The notes: a model not told the origin generated them from the sequence alone. A DNA stretch of 64,000 bases from Dipteris shenzhenensis (GCA_047967505.1 CM106539.1), one strand, 5' to 3'; shown: positions 44,401 through 55,300, counted from the stretch's first letter. Program-made: numbers and translations.

Positions 44401-45525
44401 CTAGGTTCTTCCTTGAAGCTTGGCCATGTGTCTTCAATATGCTTCCACGTAGGAGAGTCCGCGGGAGTTCTCCACTTGCCATCGGTTGATCGATGGGAGG
44501 AATGCCATGACATGAGCTCTGCAATAGATTTGCACTTGAACATATGTTGGATGCGAGGGATTATGGGAAAATGTTGCAGAAACTTACGAGGCACGTCCAA
44601 AGTTTTGAGATCTACTCTATATCTTGCCTCTCCACAAGTAGGGTGACTCTCTTGCATCCTTATTTAGTCCACGAAACAAAACGCAATCGTTGACACATGC
44701 ATGGATGCGCTTGTAATCTAATCCTCCAAGAGAGGTCACATGTTGCCTTGCCATATCTCTTGAGGTCGATAATTTATTCTCCCTTGGAAGCATTTTACAC
44801 AATAGCCTACACATGAAGACCATAACTGAGGAAAAGCATTCGAGTAATTGACCCACTAGCATAATTCACCATGTTTGCAAAATAGACTTTAAAGCTTACT
44901 TCAGTAATGCATTCAAACTTGCATTGCTCCATCCATAGATGGTTTGCAAGTTTAGTAACTCAAGGGAGGCACGTAGAACAGAGAATGTGCACTCGTCAAA
45001 CAATGGAGTCGATGCTGCAGTAAAAAGATCATCCTGCTCCATGCTATCATCCCTCCCTTGATGGACATATAAATCCCGCACCATATCATCAAACACCTCC
45101 TCCTTCATGGCTTCATGAGGTAATGGGGGAGGGCTACTATCACCATCACTCCATGCATCCATAACGGTCCCTCCTGATTTTCCCACCTCATATCGCCGAC
45201 GCTTCGCCTCCTCATGGCGAGCATAGGGCAACATATGTGGGTGTGGCACTGCATCCTGTATCAAATTAGAACGGGATCATAACTCAAACATATGAACACC
45301 CATAGGTATCTCAATCAACCTTAACTTACAAACCCTTACCCTATTTATGATCGCATCCCATTCTCCATACTTTGAGATGTGATTGAGTGTAATCTAGCAT
45401 GCATGATACATGTTTCCTCGACATCAATCACACATACATTTGATTTTTTCCTCCAACCACATTTCACAATGGTGGATAAGGAGGGATTCATCCTCACTGG
45501 AGCTACTTGTTGAAGATGAAGACAT
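41480..45525 (-). pseudogene. TNPD-type (tnp2) transposase, CACTA copy 4, nearly complete
   Basis: Catalytic transposase of the CACTA superfamily. On minus: MSSSSTSSSSEDE start (45525) and Cys motif; acidic segment (45264-44896); YKRIHACVNDCVLFRGLNKD (44720-44660); tnp2 core in an uninterrupted 206-residue frame (44657-44037) with LRLGLGMDGVNPFG, WPVILVNYNLPPSM and LMWMMHDFLGYGECSG; LLDPMHIFKNVASTIWEH (43620-43262); a 245-residue DUF4218-like frame (43057-42320); DUF4216-like YVLDVKWFKDVMERGP (42252-41866); acidic C-terminal exon (41821-41480). Intron borders are visible, for example the acceptor TTTCTAG before RYVSSKEIG and the donor CAGGTATTG after LQQCEQ. Two stops (TGA, TAG) interrupt the N-terminal Cys motif exon and there is a small change at 44640-44655, so this copy is likely dead, although the core is intact. 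Confidence 0.85.
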
Positions 45526-45589
45526 CCTACAAACAAACAACCCAAAAAAATTTGCTCTTCTTGAAATGTTTAATTTTAAACTCTATGGC

Positions 45590-45735
45590 ATGTCTAAAGG
45601 CGCATCTGAAGGTGCGTCTATTTGTTCTGTGGTGCACGTCTAAAAGCGCATCTAAGGGCACATCTAAAACCGCATCTACTCTATGTCTTTACATGCACAA
45701 ATAGACGCGCTTTTAGACACACCTATAGATGCGGC
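45590..45735. promoter_or_regulatory. GCGTCTA motif array in the divergent TNPD/TNPA promoter, CACTA copy 4
   Basis: Eight to ten motifs (GCGCATCTGAAGG, GTGCGTCTATTTG, ATAGACGCGCTTTTAGAC) sit just upstream of the TNPD start and the TNPA leader exon. Since TNPA-type proteins bind this class of motif in En/Spm, I infer autoregulation of both genes. Confidence 0.6.
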
Positions 45736-46159
45736 TTTTAAACCTGCTTTTAGCGTGCTCGCTTGGCTTTTCTTGACATTACTTAAACTTCGCGTGGCTT
45801 GCTTGCTTCCTTATTAGCAGATCCACAGTTTCGACGCTTAAGAGGAAGGCACCCACACTTACTTCCAAGCTTACACTTAAGAAAAAGGCACCCACACTTA
45901 CTTCCAAGCTTAAAGGAGAGGAGGGCGAACAAGGAGGAGAAGCAACTTTGAAAAAGGAGAAGAACATTCCATACCTCTATCCAAGGTAAGTCTTTTTGCA
46001 GTTGATCTTTTTTGGAAGTTTGCTCTCTTTGGATTTGTACTTTTTTGTATCCAAAAAACGCATGATCTGGGTATCAACGCATGATCTGGGTATCAGTGTC
46101 ACGTTTGTGTGTCGGGCACAATGTCCTTTTCTACTTTTTAGAAAAGTCCGTTTGTCAGA

Positions 46160-46325
46160 GCGCATCTATAGGCGTGTCCCAGAGCGCGTCTAAACATGCA
46201 TCTATAGGCACATCTAAACATGCATCTAGTCTGTTTGCAAACATAGGCAACCACGTCTATAGACGCGTGGTTACACGCAAAAATAGATGCGCTAATCAGA
46301 TGCGTCTATAGACGCGCTCCGATAG
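46160..46325. repeat. GCGTCTA motif array in TNPA intron 1, CACTA copy 4
   Basis: Second internal cluster, between the leader donor (CCAAGGTAAGTC near 45984) and the exon-1 acceptor (46382). It includes TCTATAGACGCG palindromes. Confidence 0.85.
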
Positions 46326-46388
46326 TAATCCTTCTCCTTTCTTCTCAGCTCATCAGTAATAGATTTTTTTTCTTTTTTTCAGTTCATC

Positions 46389-47804
46389 ATGTGACCAGGA
46401 AGTGCTTCCAACTCAACTGATCCCCAGGAGTCTATTTTTAGCGACTTATATAACCTTTTAGGGCACCCTCCTAGTCCTGCAGAGTTATATGAGTATATGA
46501 CGGGTACCCTAAACACCCCCCAGGAGTCAGCACTACAGACTCCAAACCACCCCACACCAGCTGAGATCACCCCAGTGGAGTCAGCACAACCCAGCCGGCT
46601 ACACAGCGCAGGCCCATCTCCCATGCCGTCTTATGCCCCTTCCCCCATGCCGTCAGGAGGTCCTTCTATCTCGCAGAGCCGTCGACGTACTCCTGTGTAG
46701 TCGAGACTCAGTTCTCTAGCTACGACTAGTCAGCGTAGTCCCGTGCAGTCTCCAGCTATGAGTGGCCAGCGTACGAGCTCGACACGACACAGTAGCAGGC
46801 GTAGTAGTAGGGAGAGTGGTGGGGGATGCATGGCACATTGCTTTGGGAGGGGTGGCGGTGGGGACAATGATGATTCAGATGATTTAGACGTGCCTCCGGG
46901 TGATGGTACGATATTCTATGACATCACTCAGACAGGAGGCATCTTGATGGATGCACGGGGGAAGGACATCATGGCCTTCATGCACTCTATAATTGTTAAC
47001 AATTATAGAGATTGCTTTATCCACTTCAAAGACCAGCCAAAGAGGTTGGCTGATGAGACCCTCGCTGTTGTTCGCTCTAGGTATCCTAACCCCCCCAATT
47101 GCCAGTTCAAAGATAAATGGGCCAAGTCAAAGATTGTTACGATACTTGGCAATAAAAGATCTTCGCTTAAGAGGCAGGCATTAAGAGGCAGGCACTAGCG
47201 GAGCTTGCCAGGATCGAGGGAGGTCAACCACCAAGGGGCCCACCCCACACCGCTCACAAGCGTGAGTGGAAGAAAGCAATGAAGTTAGCAAGGGAGGACC
47301 CCAGTCTGCGGCACGTGGAGGCACGAAGGATCGAGATGGAGGAATATGGAAGCGCGCATTTTGGAGTAGGGGGTGTTGAATCATGGGAGGCCCAATTTGT
47401 AAGTATCGATCTCAAATTATATTGCTTATGTAGTTTATTAGGAGGTTGTTTCTTTGTACTAATCCCTCTACAAATTGTGTTGTCTTGCAGCTTGAGATCG
47501 TGGGCTGATACCCTACTCCTGTGGAGACAGCCTACCACCACCACCATCGCAGAGGAGATACATGGAGGCACTTCTATGATGACGGGTTGATTACTGAGGA
47601 GCAGTATATCCAGGCTACTGGAGCGGCCCCCGAGGTATTTGAAAGTAATTAAATAATGCCAATATTATAAGTAAAGATTTGATTTTTCATACATTGATAT
47701 ATGTTGTCCCTTGTTTACAGGCCCATGCACAAGATGACGAGGAAGATGAGGAAGGAGGCATAGAAGGGAGCGTGGAAGGGAGTGTGGAAGGGAGCAAGGA
47801 TTAG
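46389..47804 (+). pseudogene. TNPA-type protein (Transposase_24-like), CACTA copy 4
   Basis: Exons 46389-47398, 47491-47634 and 47721-47804, with the same splice borders as copy 1. The second codon is TGA where copy 1 has TGG, and TAG at 46698 is shared with copies 1 and 2. A 14-bp tandem duplication of TTAAGAGGCAGGCA near 47166-47193 shifts the frame. Core motifs are GDGTIFYDITQTGGILMDA, FIHFKDQPKRL, KDKWAKSKIVTILGNKRSS, REWKKAM and HHHHRRGDTWRHFYDDGLI; the C-terminus is acidic (AHAQDDEEDEEGG ... EGSKD). Exons 2 and 3 have no stops. The role is sequence-specific binding to the subterminal arrays, by analogy with TNPA. Confidence 0.82.
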
Positions 47805-48164
47805 TCGTAGAAGTAGTGCTAGCTACTCTTTTTTGTACTTAAAGCCACTGGCTTGGCTTCGTGCCTCTTGTATATACACTCCTCTTATTTTTTGTACTTG
47901 AATCCACATGACATGGCTTAGCTTCCTTATTTTTTGTACTTGAAGCCACATGACGTGGCTTAGCTTCGTGCTATATGTACATACAAGCACCTTTTGAGCT
48001 TTCAATTTTATTGCGTTTTGGACTTGTAATGTTTTATTTGGAATTGTAATTAAAATGTGGTTGGCTGTAAGAATTGAATTACACAATGTGGAAATGGGAT
48101 TCTTGTAACTATATAGCATACAGAACATATGCAGCATTCTGTAAATTAAAAAAAAAATATTATA

Positions 48165-48404
48165 AAGCGTGTCTATCAGTGCATCTATAAACGCATCTGT
48201 CTATCGACAAGCGTCTATTTTTGCATCTACAAACGCGTATATAAGAGCATCTATTTTAGCGTTTATATGCGCATCTATACACGCGTGTGTGTCCTTTATG
48301 GACGCGGGTCTCCAGATGCGCAAATAGATGCGCCCGTAAGTTTTTTCATTTATTTTAGCAAACGTATTTGTATGCACGTCTATGGGTGCTTTGTCTTGTT
48401 GTGT
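48165..48404. repeat. right subterminal array and terminus, CACTA copy 4
   Basis: Motifs GCGTGTCTATC, GCATCTATAAACGC and GCGTCTATTTTTGC in alternating orientation, ending in GGGTGCTTTGTCTTGTTGTG(T). Confidence 0.85.
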
Positions 48405-49140
48405 TAACAGTAGGTTGGATGCTTCCTACAGTAGGATGAAAGAGGAGATGCAACAAGTGGTTTATGATAGCATTGAGAATACTGCTTTCACCATTGTATC
48501 AGATGCATGGAAGAATGTTAGCAAGCGACCATTGATTGATGTCATGGTTGTGATGTTCAAAGGGGAGGCTTTTCGAGTTAATTGATACAAGCAGTGAGGC
48601 TAAGACAGGAGAACTCATTGTAGAGTAGTTAAGTAGATGCATTGAAGAAATTAGTCCTGACAATATTATTCAGTTGATCACTGATAATGCCAAGAATTTT
48701 TGAAAGGCTGGGAAACTTATAAATTGTAGATATCAACATATTTGGGCATCGCCATGCTCGTGCCACTATTTGGATTTAGTCTTGGAGAATGGGTACAAAA
48801 CACTTGAGACAAGCTTCTTCAAAGTTGTTGTGGATGAGGCACAAAAGGTCGTGTTGTACTTTCCTAACCATGAGTGACTACTAGGCATATTCAAGACTAG
48901 ACAACCTGTGAGTCACCCGCTAGAGCTTCTAAAGCTAGGTGAAACGCACTTTGGCACAAACTATATAATGATGGAGTGGTTGTTAAAGCAGCAAGCCCTT
49001 GTAACAAAGACTTTATTCATCACCGAAGAGGCAGAGTGGATAGCCAAGACACGCTCAAATAACTCTCATAGTGAATTTAGAGACCTGAAGGCATTGGTTA
49101 ATAACCCGGCATTTTGGAGGAGGGTATCTGATGTAGTGGA
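48405..49140 (+). pseudogene. hAT transposase DUF659 region
   Basis: SRLDASYSRMKEEMQQVV is followed by NTAFTIVSDAWKNVSKRPLI, then DVMVVMFKGEAFR, which is the DUF659 signature of plant hAT transposases ('tivsDgWtn...rplinfmv'). After a frameshift near 48580 the frame continues as DTSSEAKTGELIVE-like and DNIIQLITDNAKNF, then SPCSCHYLDLVLE. The frame at 48908-49140 reads HPLELLKLGETHFGTNYIMM ... AEWIAKTRSNNSHSEF ... ALVNNPAFWRRVSDVV and ends exactly at the copia target site. Stops near 48630, 48703 and 48877 show decay. Confidence 0.8.
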
Positions 49141-49278
49141 TGTTGAGATATCGAGCTCCACTTGCGATATGCCAGGGTGACCATTGTGCATTTATGTCAC
49201 CGACTTGTTAGCTACAGATGCGGTTGGTACACCGCACACGAATAATAGCTGGATGACAGCTATCCTTATCTACTCTAG
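49141..49278 (+). repeat. 5' LTR of copia element, 3'-truncated
   Basis: Begins TGTTGAGATATCGAGCTCC like the 3' LTR and matches it up to CTACTCTAGTTT, after which unrelated element-internal sequence follows. Confidence 0.9.
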
Positions 49279-49289
49279 TTTTGGCATGA

Positions 49290-51715
49290 AGCAGTAATAT
49301 TCATGCAGTCATACCCCACAGCAAAATGGAATTGCAGAAAGGAAAAACAGGCATATTGGAGAGGTATCTCAGGCCATGCTAAATGAAAAAGATCTACCAG
49401 ATTATTATTGGGCTGAAGCAGTTGCTACAACAGTTTACATAATGAATAGGACTCCCACTGCAGCAATACATGGCATGACACGAGAGGAGATGTATACTGG
49501 TAGGAAACCAGACATTTCACATTTGAAAATTTTTGGGTGCATTGCCTATGTTCATGTGCCAGATGAGTTGAGGTCCAAGTTGGATCCAAAGGCTGAGAAG
49601 TGCATCTTTATTGGTTATTCTCTGCAGCAGAAAGGGTATAGATGCTATAACCCTTCTACACGTAAGTTCACAGTGAGCAGAGATGTTGTTTTTGATGAGA
49701 TGAGCAGTTGGTATAAACCAGTAAATGTGATGATTGATGTAGATGCACAAAATGGTAATGCTGCACAAAATTCATAGCAGCAATCACAAAATATCAGTGG
49801 ACCTGCAGTGTCCTCTAGCAATGGTTCACATACTTCGCGATGGACAGGTAGATTGAGATCAGGAGAATCTCCTCAAAGCAATGCAGATGGTGGTACGCAG
49901 GTATCACGAAAAGGAAAAGAGAAGGTAGATCAGCCCATGTTTGATGTGAATGCAGGTCACTCTTATGTGGATGGTGAATCTAGTGGCTCAGAACAGAGCA
50001 TTGATGATGAGTTGGGTATTCCTTCTGTTGTTACACCTAGAGTAAGGAAGACCAGGGATGTTTTGAGAGCATCTGGAAGTGAGCCTATTTTGCACAGGTC
50101 TACCAGGGTTAGGTATCCTATGGATAGGCTGAAATATGATGGATTTACAGCCATTCACTATGCCTATATGGTCAAAGTGATATAGGAACCAGAACCCACT
50201 TGTTTTGAGCAAGCCATGGGAAATGAAAAATGGGAGAAAGCCATGGATGAAGAAATGGATGCCTTGGAAGCAAATGCTACATGGGAATTGGTGCCTTTGC
50301 CTAAAGATAAGAATGCAATTGGCTCTAAGTGGGTTTATAAGATCAAGCACAATGCAGATGGTTCTGTGAATAGATGCAAGGCAAGATTAGTTGTCAAGGG
50401 GTATGCACAGACATATAGCATTGATTATGAAGAAACTTTCAGTCCGGTTGCAAGGATGGCAACCGTAAGAGCAGCCATTGCTATGGCTGCATCAAAGGGA
50501 TGGTCTTTACATCAGATGGATGTAAAGAATGCCTTCTTGCATGGTGATTTGTAAGAAGAGGTCTTTATGGAGCAGCCAGCAGGTTATGTTCATGCTATTC
50601 ATCCTGAGTTTGTTTGTAGGTTGAGGAAAGCCTTGTATGGCTTGAAGCAAGCACCTAGAGCATGGTCTGACAAGATAGGACAGTATCTTGTCACTATTGG
50701 CTTTCAGATTTCCAAGGCAGATTTCTCACTCTATGTGAGAAAAACAGAGAAAGGTATTATGCTGCTTGTCATCTATGTTGATGATTTGATCATCACAGGT
50801 GATAGTGATGAAGATATCCTTCATGTGAAAATGCTATTGAAGTAGAAGTTTGAGATGAAGGATTTGGGAGAGCTGCGTTATTTCTTGGGCATTGAGGTGA
50901 TTAGATCACCAAGTGGGATACAGCTCTTGCAGAGGCAGTATGGATTGGACATGCTGTCCAAATATGGGATGACAGGCTGTAAGCCTATTTCAGTTCCTTT
51001 GGAGCAGAATGTGAAGCTGAGCAAGGATGCAGGTGAGCTTCTGGAAGACCCTACTATGTACAGACACATAGTAGGAAGTTTGATTTATATGACTATTACC
51101 AGGCCAGATTTAAGCTATGCTGCTGGATTGGTAAGTCAGTTTATGCAGGCTCCAAGGAAACCGCATTTGGATGCGGCTAGACGCATACTCAGGTATGTGA
51201 AGTCCACATTGCAGTATGGACTATTTTATGAGGCTGGGGTTCAGATACAGTTGCATGGATACACTGATGCTGATTGGGTTGGTAGTATTTCTAATAGACG
51301 ATCTACCAGTGGATATGTGTTCTCTTTTGGGAGTGCTGCAGTCACTTGGAGTAGCAAGAAACAGCATACAGTTGCCTTGTCGAGCACAGAGGCTGAGTAC
51401 AGGGGTGCAGCAATGGCTACATGTGAGGTAGCTTGGTTGCATAAGCTACTCTATGCTATGCATCAGTCTACAGATGGGCCAGTTGTCATTTATTGTGACA
51501 ACATGAGCAGCATACACTTGGCAAATAACCCAGTCTATCATGCTAGAACAAAGCACATTGAGGTGCATTATCACTATGTGCGGGAGAAGGTTCTACTAGG
51601 TCTTATTGATCTAGTTTATGTCAGCACAGAGGATCAGGTAGCTGACATATTCACAAAAGCATTGGGCGTAGAGAAGCTGCGCAAGTTTAGAGACCTGCTT
51701 GGTGTGCAGGAATTG
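49290..51715 (+). pseudogene. copia pol: integrase C-terminal half, reverse transcriptase, RNase H
   Basis: From about 49315: QQNGIAERKNRHIGEVSQAM and LKIFGCIAYVHVPDELRSKL (integrase core end and C-terminal part), a Ser-rich linker, then [68 protein letters not shown] and the catalytic VIYVDDLIITG (near 50790), followed by DLGELRYFLGIEV and RNase H blocks DADWVGSISNRRSTSGYVF, ALSSTEAEYRGAA, HIEVHYHYVREKV and DQVADIFTKAL. In-frame stops are at 49777 (TAG), 50183 (TAG), 50552 (TAA, next to the GDL block) and 50843 (TAG). Except for these nonsense codons the frame is nearly continuous. The product would be the replicative enzyme of the retrotransposon; this copy is inactive. Confidence 0.92.
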
Positions 51716-51720
51716 GGATT

Positions 51721-51735
51721 GAGCTCGAGGGGGAG
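51721..51735 (+). other. polypurine tract of copia element
   Basis: GAGCTCGAGGGGGAG lies immediately before the 3' LTR start at 51736, where plus-strand priming would occur. Confidence 0.8.
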
Positions 51736-52087
51736 TGTTGAGATATCGAGCTCCACTTGCGATATGCCAGGGTGACCGTTGTGCATTTATGTCACCGACT
51801 TGTTAGCTACAGATGCGGTTGGTACACTGCCCACGAATAATAGCTGGATGATAGCTATCCTTATCTACTCTAGTTTGTGGCTCAGTTAGTATGCCACCTT
51901 AGTTAGTTGAGTTTGGTTTGAGACCCACATATAGGGTTCTTCTATTTCTTTGTACTAGAGTTCTTTTGGCTTTCACAACTAAGAAGAGGAAAACTATTTT
52001 CAGCCTCCACCTTTGTGTGTATTCCCCCATTGTGCATGTGAGAAAGCTGCAAGTGAGACTCCTTCCCTCTCTCCCACTCTCTTCACA
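51736..52087 (+). repeat. 3' LTR of copia element (352 bp)
   Basis: Starts TGTTGAGATATCG and ends CTTCACA, followed by the GTGGA target duplication. Confidence 0.92.
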
Positions 52088-52855
52088 GTGGAAGCTATGA
52101 AGCCAATCTGGTTTGCAATTCGTAGGTTGGATGTGAAAGGGCCAAGCATGGGAACTGCTTATATGGCATGTTGGATTGCTGAGAGGGATGTTTTGAAGGA
52201 AGATGTGAGGCTCAGCGAAGGTGGTTATAGTATTACAAGATGAAATGCATTGCAAAAGATGGTGCAAAAGCGATGGAATCAAGCTCACAACTCTTTGCAC
52301 TATGCCGCCCATATATTAGACCCGCAATGGTGGGAATATCGCACAAAAACTGATGTTCAGATAATGTAGTCGTGGCATGATCTTCTTGGATATTTCTTTG
52401 AGGATAGGATAGAGTATGCCTCTACTGCTAGAGAACTGTCAACTTTTCAAAACAGAGAAGGATTGTTTGCTTATCCAAGAATCAAAGAACTAGCAAAAGA
52501 CATGCTAGCATGGAGATGGTGGAAAGAGTGTGGGGCATCCATGCCTCATTTGCAAGCCTTGACCATGAAAGTGTTGTTGCAACCTTGTAGCAACTCCTCT
52601 AGTGAGCGCGATTGAAGTAACTATAAGTTTGTGTGTTCCATCACAAGAAACCACTTGACATCGAAAAGATCGAAAAAGCTAGTTTACCTCTATGCGAACG
52701 GTAGAGTTTTTGATGATAATGTGAAAGGGGTATTCATCAACAGTGATATGACAAAGTGGGTACATACTAATCTTCTAGGTCCCTTGCATGATGCCCCTAT
52801 ACTAACTGACCCTGAGCCAAATTCTAGTGAATCAGAAGAGGAGATGTTAGTTTGA
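52088..52855 (+). pseudogene. hAT transposase C-terminal region (dimerisation domain)
   Basis: The frame resumes from before the copia insertion: EAMKPIWFAIRRLDVKG, MACWIAERDVLKEDVRL, RWNQAHNSLHYAAHILDPQWW. It ends with the hAT C-terminal dimerisation signature MPHLQALTMKVLLQPCSNSS ... ERD followed by NYKFVCSITRNHLTSKRSKK and LVYLYANGR. TGA at 52241, TAG near 52367 and TGA at 52613 interrupt it; the last replaces a conserved Trp codon. The stop at 52853 follows an acidic tail. Confidence 0.8.
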
Positions 52856-54040
52856 TGGTTGGTTATAATTGGAACATGTTGCAATTGCAATTTTTTAAAC
52901 ATGCAATCCTTCTGAAATGCTATTTATTTAAAATGCAATTATTTTAAAATGCCGCTTGAAATGTAATTCTTTCACAGTGCAAACCTTTTTAAATGCAATT
53001 CTCTTAAAAATCAATTTATTTGATATGCAAAAAATGATTTTGATGGTGGCTGGAGCGATGGAAGACTAGCTCTTGATGAAATTATAAATCTTTCCAAGCA
53101 CACTTTGTAGAGGGAGCATAAACCCCATCAAAGTGTTTGTGAAAGATTTATAATTTCAATGACGGCTATAATCTATGATAATTTTCTGGTCACCGAACAT
53201 GAAGATTCACATCAACAAACATAATAACGGCTTGTCATCATATTATAAAAGTGCACATTGTACACGATATCAAAGTGTTTGTGAAATAGTTACAATTTCA
53301 ATGACAATTAATCTACAATAATTTTCAAACATGCAAATTTTCACATCAACAAACATAATAACACATCGTTATCATATTATTGTACATGGTATTGAGTTTG
53401 ATCATAGTTTACATCTAGTCACAGTCACTCGGCGAACTATATACGTGTGCTTAGTTTCCAAAATTTATAGTTACAGATTAAGTGGCCAAAAAATGATCCT
53501 AAGAAGCTCATTTTACAAAAATTGTGAGCATCAAAAAATTGATGGTGCATGCGAGGTCCATATCCTGTTGCTAATTTTGTGGACCGCATGAAAAATTGCA
53601 TCACCTGCAATTGTGCAACAGAATGATGAATAACCTGCATAGCAACACCACCAACACCAAGGTAGACAGGATGGAGAGCAGTATGATCATCATGGTAGAC
53701 GGATTTTCAGAGGTTTGAAGAAAAATAATTAAGTATTAATTTTAGAGATATGAAGTGTAATCAAGTATATTAATCACACATCTGCAAATTAAGTGTTTCA
53801 AAATAATTAAAATACACCTTTAAAGAAAATTGATTTAAATAAACTCAACAAAGAATTTGCATGCCATTTACTTAAGGATAATGGATTTGAAAAAACACAT
53901 CACTCGTGCAACATTTACTTAAATATTTCAAAATAAATAAAAAGCCATCGCATTAGCTCCATTAACGAAATTGGTATATGTCTTTACAAGGCAGTACAAT
54001 GCATTTAGATCATAGTGTTCTCAACCGAGGATCTACTGAA
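52856..54040. other. AT-rich region with a ~142-bp direct repeat
   Basis: ATCAAAGTGTTTGTGAAA ... CAACAAACATAATAACA occurs at about 53127-53250 and again at 53269-53380. 52890-53030 has spaced AATGCAATT(C/T) phrases. No coding domain was found. Confidence 0.6.
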
Positions 54041-54049
54041 AATGTTGCT

Positions 54050-54505
54050 CCAATGCCAAGAACATCGTATAATTGCTGGGCTTGGGGAGCATTACAAGTT
54101 GGGCAAGCACTCCTGACTTTCAGCGTATTTGCCAAGAAAACCAGGTGAAACCGATGATGACACAATAGGGCATAATATCCAATCATCGTATCAAAACGAT
54201 CTTAATTGGCATATTGGACATAAATGCCCATCATCCACAAAAGTGATACGCGATGGAAGGGTGGATGGTTTTCTGGCTACCAAGCCCACAAAATTTGGAT
54301 TCAAGCTGTGAACACGGCTGCCCTCTTCAATGTGTTGGAGAGCGGCTTCTGGATCTCGTGCTTGTTGAGCATATGAAGCGGTAATGCGGCATTGCTCCTT
54401 GTAGGCATTTTCGAGGTCTTGCCTTTGGTCGGCATGTCGGAGAATGGCATTTACTAGGCGACTAACTTTAGCTGGCAGTCGCTCGCATTCTTGCTCATCA
54501 CCCAC
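54050..54505 (-). pseudogene. decayed RING-H2-like finger gene fragment
   Basis: An open frame at 54505-54191 (SRLVNAILRHADQRQDLENA ... HIEEGSRVHSLNPNFVGLVA) leads into DDGHLCPICQLRSF and a stop. In the next frame the sequence continues YYALLCHHRFHLVF ... VRSACPTCNAPQA. Together the spacing is C-x2-C, C-x-H-x2-H, C-x2-C, as in a RING-H2 zinc finger, split by one frameshift. RING fingers usually act in E3 ubiquitin ligases. Upstream minus-strand pieces (54640-55300, 55500-57030) may belong to the same former gene. Identity beyond the finger is unknown. Confidence 0.5.
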
Positions 54506-54639
54506 TGATACTCGATCATTGCGTCACGCACTGTGATGCTCAGAAAGGTGAGATCTTCCCATGCAGCACCTTGCGTTGCAGCTTGTGAACCCTTAGCATG
54601 TGGGCCCTCTACACCTTCATCTTCTGCGACTTCACACAT

Positions 54640-55300
54640 GTTTATAAATAACTAATTAGAACTCATCACAGCAACTACACAAGCGCACAATGAGTACACT
54701 CTATACTTACTCTATATGATATAACAACTACAACAATGGACATGTAACAAAATGGCATGTACTTAACTTACCTAAAGTCGGGCTTCCCACATTAGCAAGC
54801 GCTGTTGCAATGACGGGAACATTGTTGCTTGTGGTTGTGGTGGATTTTTGCCCTATGTCTTGGGTTTTTCAGCTAAATCCACAAGCACGTCCAACACAAA
54901 CTTTGCATATAACATATTTACAAAGTAAAGTGGCACAGCCCCGCTATGAGGCTTGTCACAATTGATCATGCTATATATATAGTATGCATTATCCCTCATA
55001 GCGGGGTGGTGGCAATTCTTGATGGGCCACCGTCCATGTTTTGAATTGGCGCATTCGCATACCATTGCAACGTTGTCGTTGGTCACCACTGTGTCGATGC
55101 ATTTCCATTTCCAACTGTTCGGATCATGAAATACACTTGCATTGGCAATTGCACATGCCTCGTCTCTTCATGTCGAGAGGAGAGTAGCATCAGCCACATT
55201 CAGCATGTGCTTCATGGCTTGCTTTCCCCTCACGCTTTGATCTTGAGATGTGTATGCAGCTTGCATTCCACGCTGCGATGCAAATGCCATGGTGTCTCAT
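54640..55300 (-). pseudogene. unrecognised protein-like fragment
   Basis: Minus-strand translation from about 55292 gives MAFASQRGMQAAYTSQDQSV and, after a stop near 55170, EACAIANASVFHDPNSWKWK followed by NDNVAMVCECANSKHGRWPI ... CHHPAMRDNAYYIYSMINCD and ends DVLVDLAEKP at 54867. The composition is protein-like and it is open for over 300 bases, but I recognise no domain. The nearby RING-like and kinase-like pieces are on the same strand. Confidence 0.35.

Larger units (their letters stand above)
40931..48404 (+). mobile_element. CACTA family 1, copy 4: nearly full-length 7.5-kb element inside hAT
   Basis: The left end CACGACAACACAAAGTAAC (40931) and the right end, read inward, ACACAACAAGACAAAGC (48404) form an imperfect terminal inverted repeat. 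TAAC flanks both sides (40927-40930, 48405-48408); one extra base next to it makes the exact 3- or 4-bp target duplication ambiguous. Inside are the left array (40965-41290), antisense TNPD (45525-41480), inter-gene array, sense TNPA (46389-47804) and right array (48165-48390). It is the reference for the other copies in the window. Both genes carry nonsense or frameshift changes, so it is probably non-autonomous now. Confidence 0.9.
49136..52092 (+). mobile_element. Ty1/copia element with large internal deletion, inside hAT
   Basis: GTGGA duplicates flank it (49136-49140 and 52088-52092). The 5' LTR starts at 49141 and is cut after about 137 bp; the next sequence is already integrase coding. 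The 3' LTR is complete at 51736-52087. The missing part comprises most of the 5' LTR, the PBS, gag, protease and the first half of integrase. Integrase, then reverse transcriptase, then RNase H order identifies copia. Four differences over about 137 aligned LTR bases indicate moderate age. Confidence 0.93.
39003..52855 (+). mobile_element. hAT-type DNA transposon relic split by a CACTA and a copia insertion
   Basis: hAT transposase pieces lie on the plus strand at 39300-39540, 40241-40930, 48405-49140 and 52088-52855. They cover BED-like zinc finger, spacer, DUF659 and C-terminal dimerisation regions in order. The reading frame across each insertion is restored when the insertion and one target copy are removed (PSYNDVCN to SRLDASYSRM, and SDVV to EAMKPIWFAI). 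Terminal repeats of the hAT element itself were not identified, so the outer limits are approximate. Confidence 0.8.
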
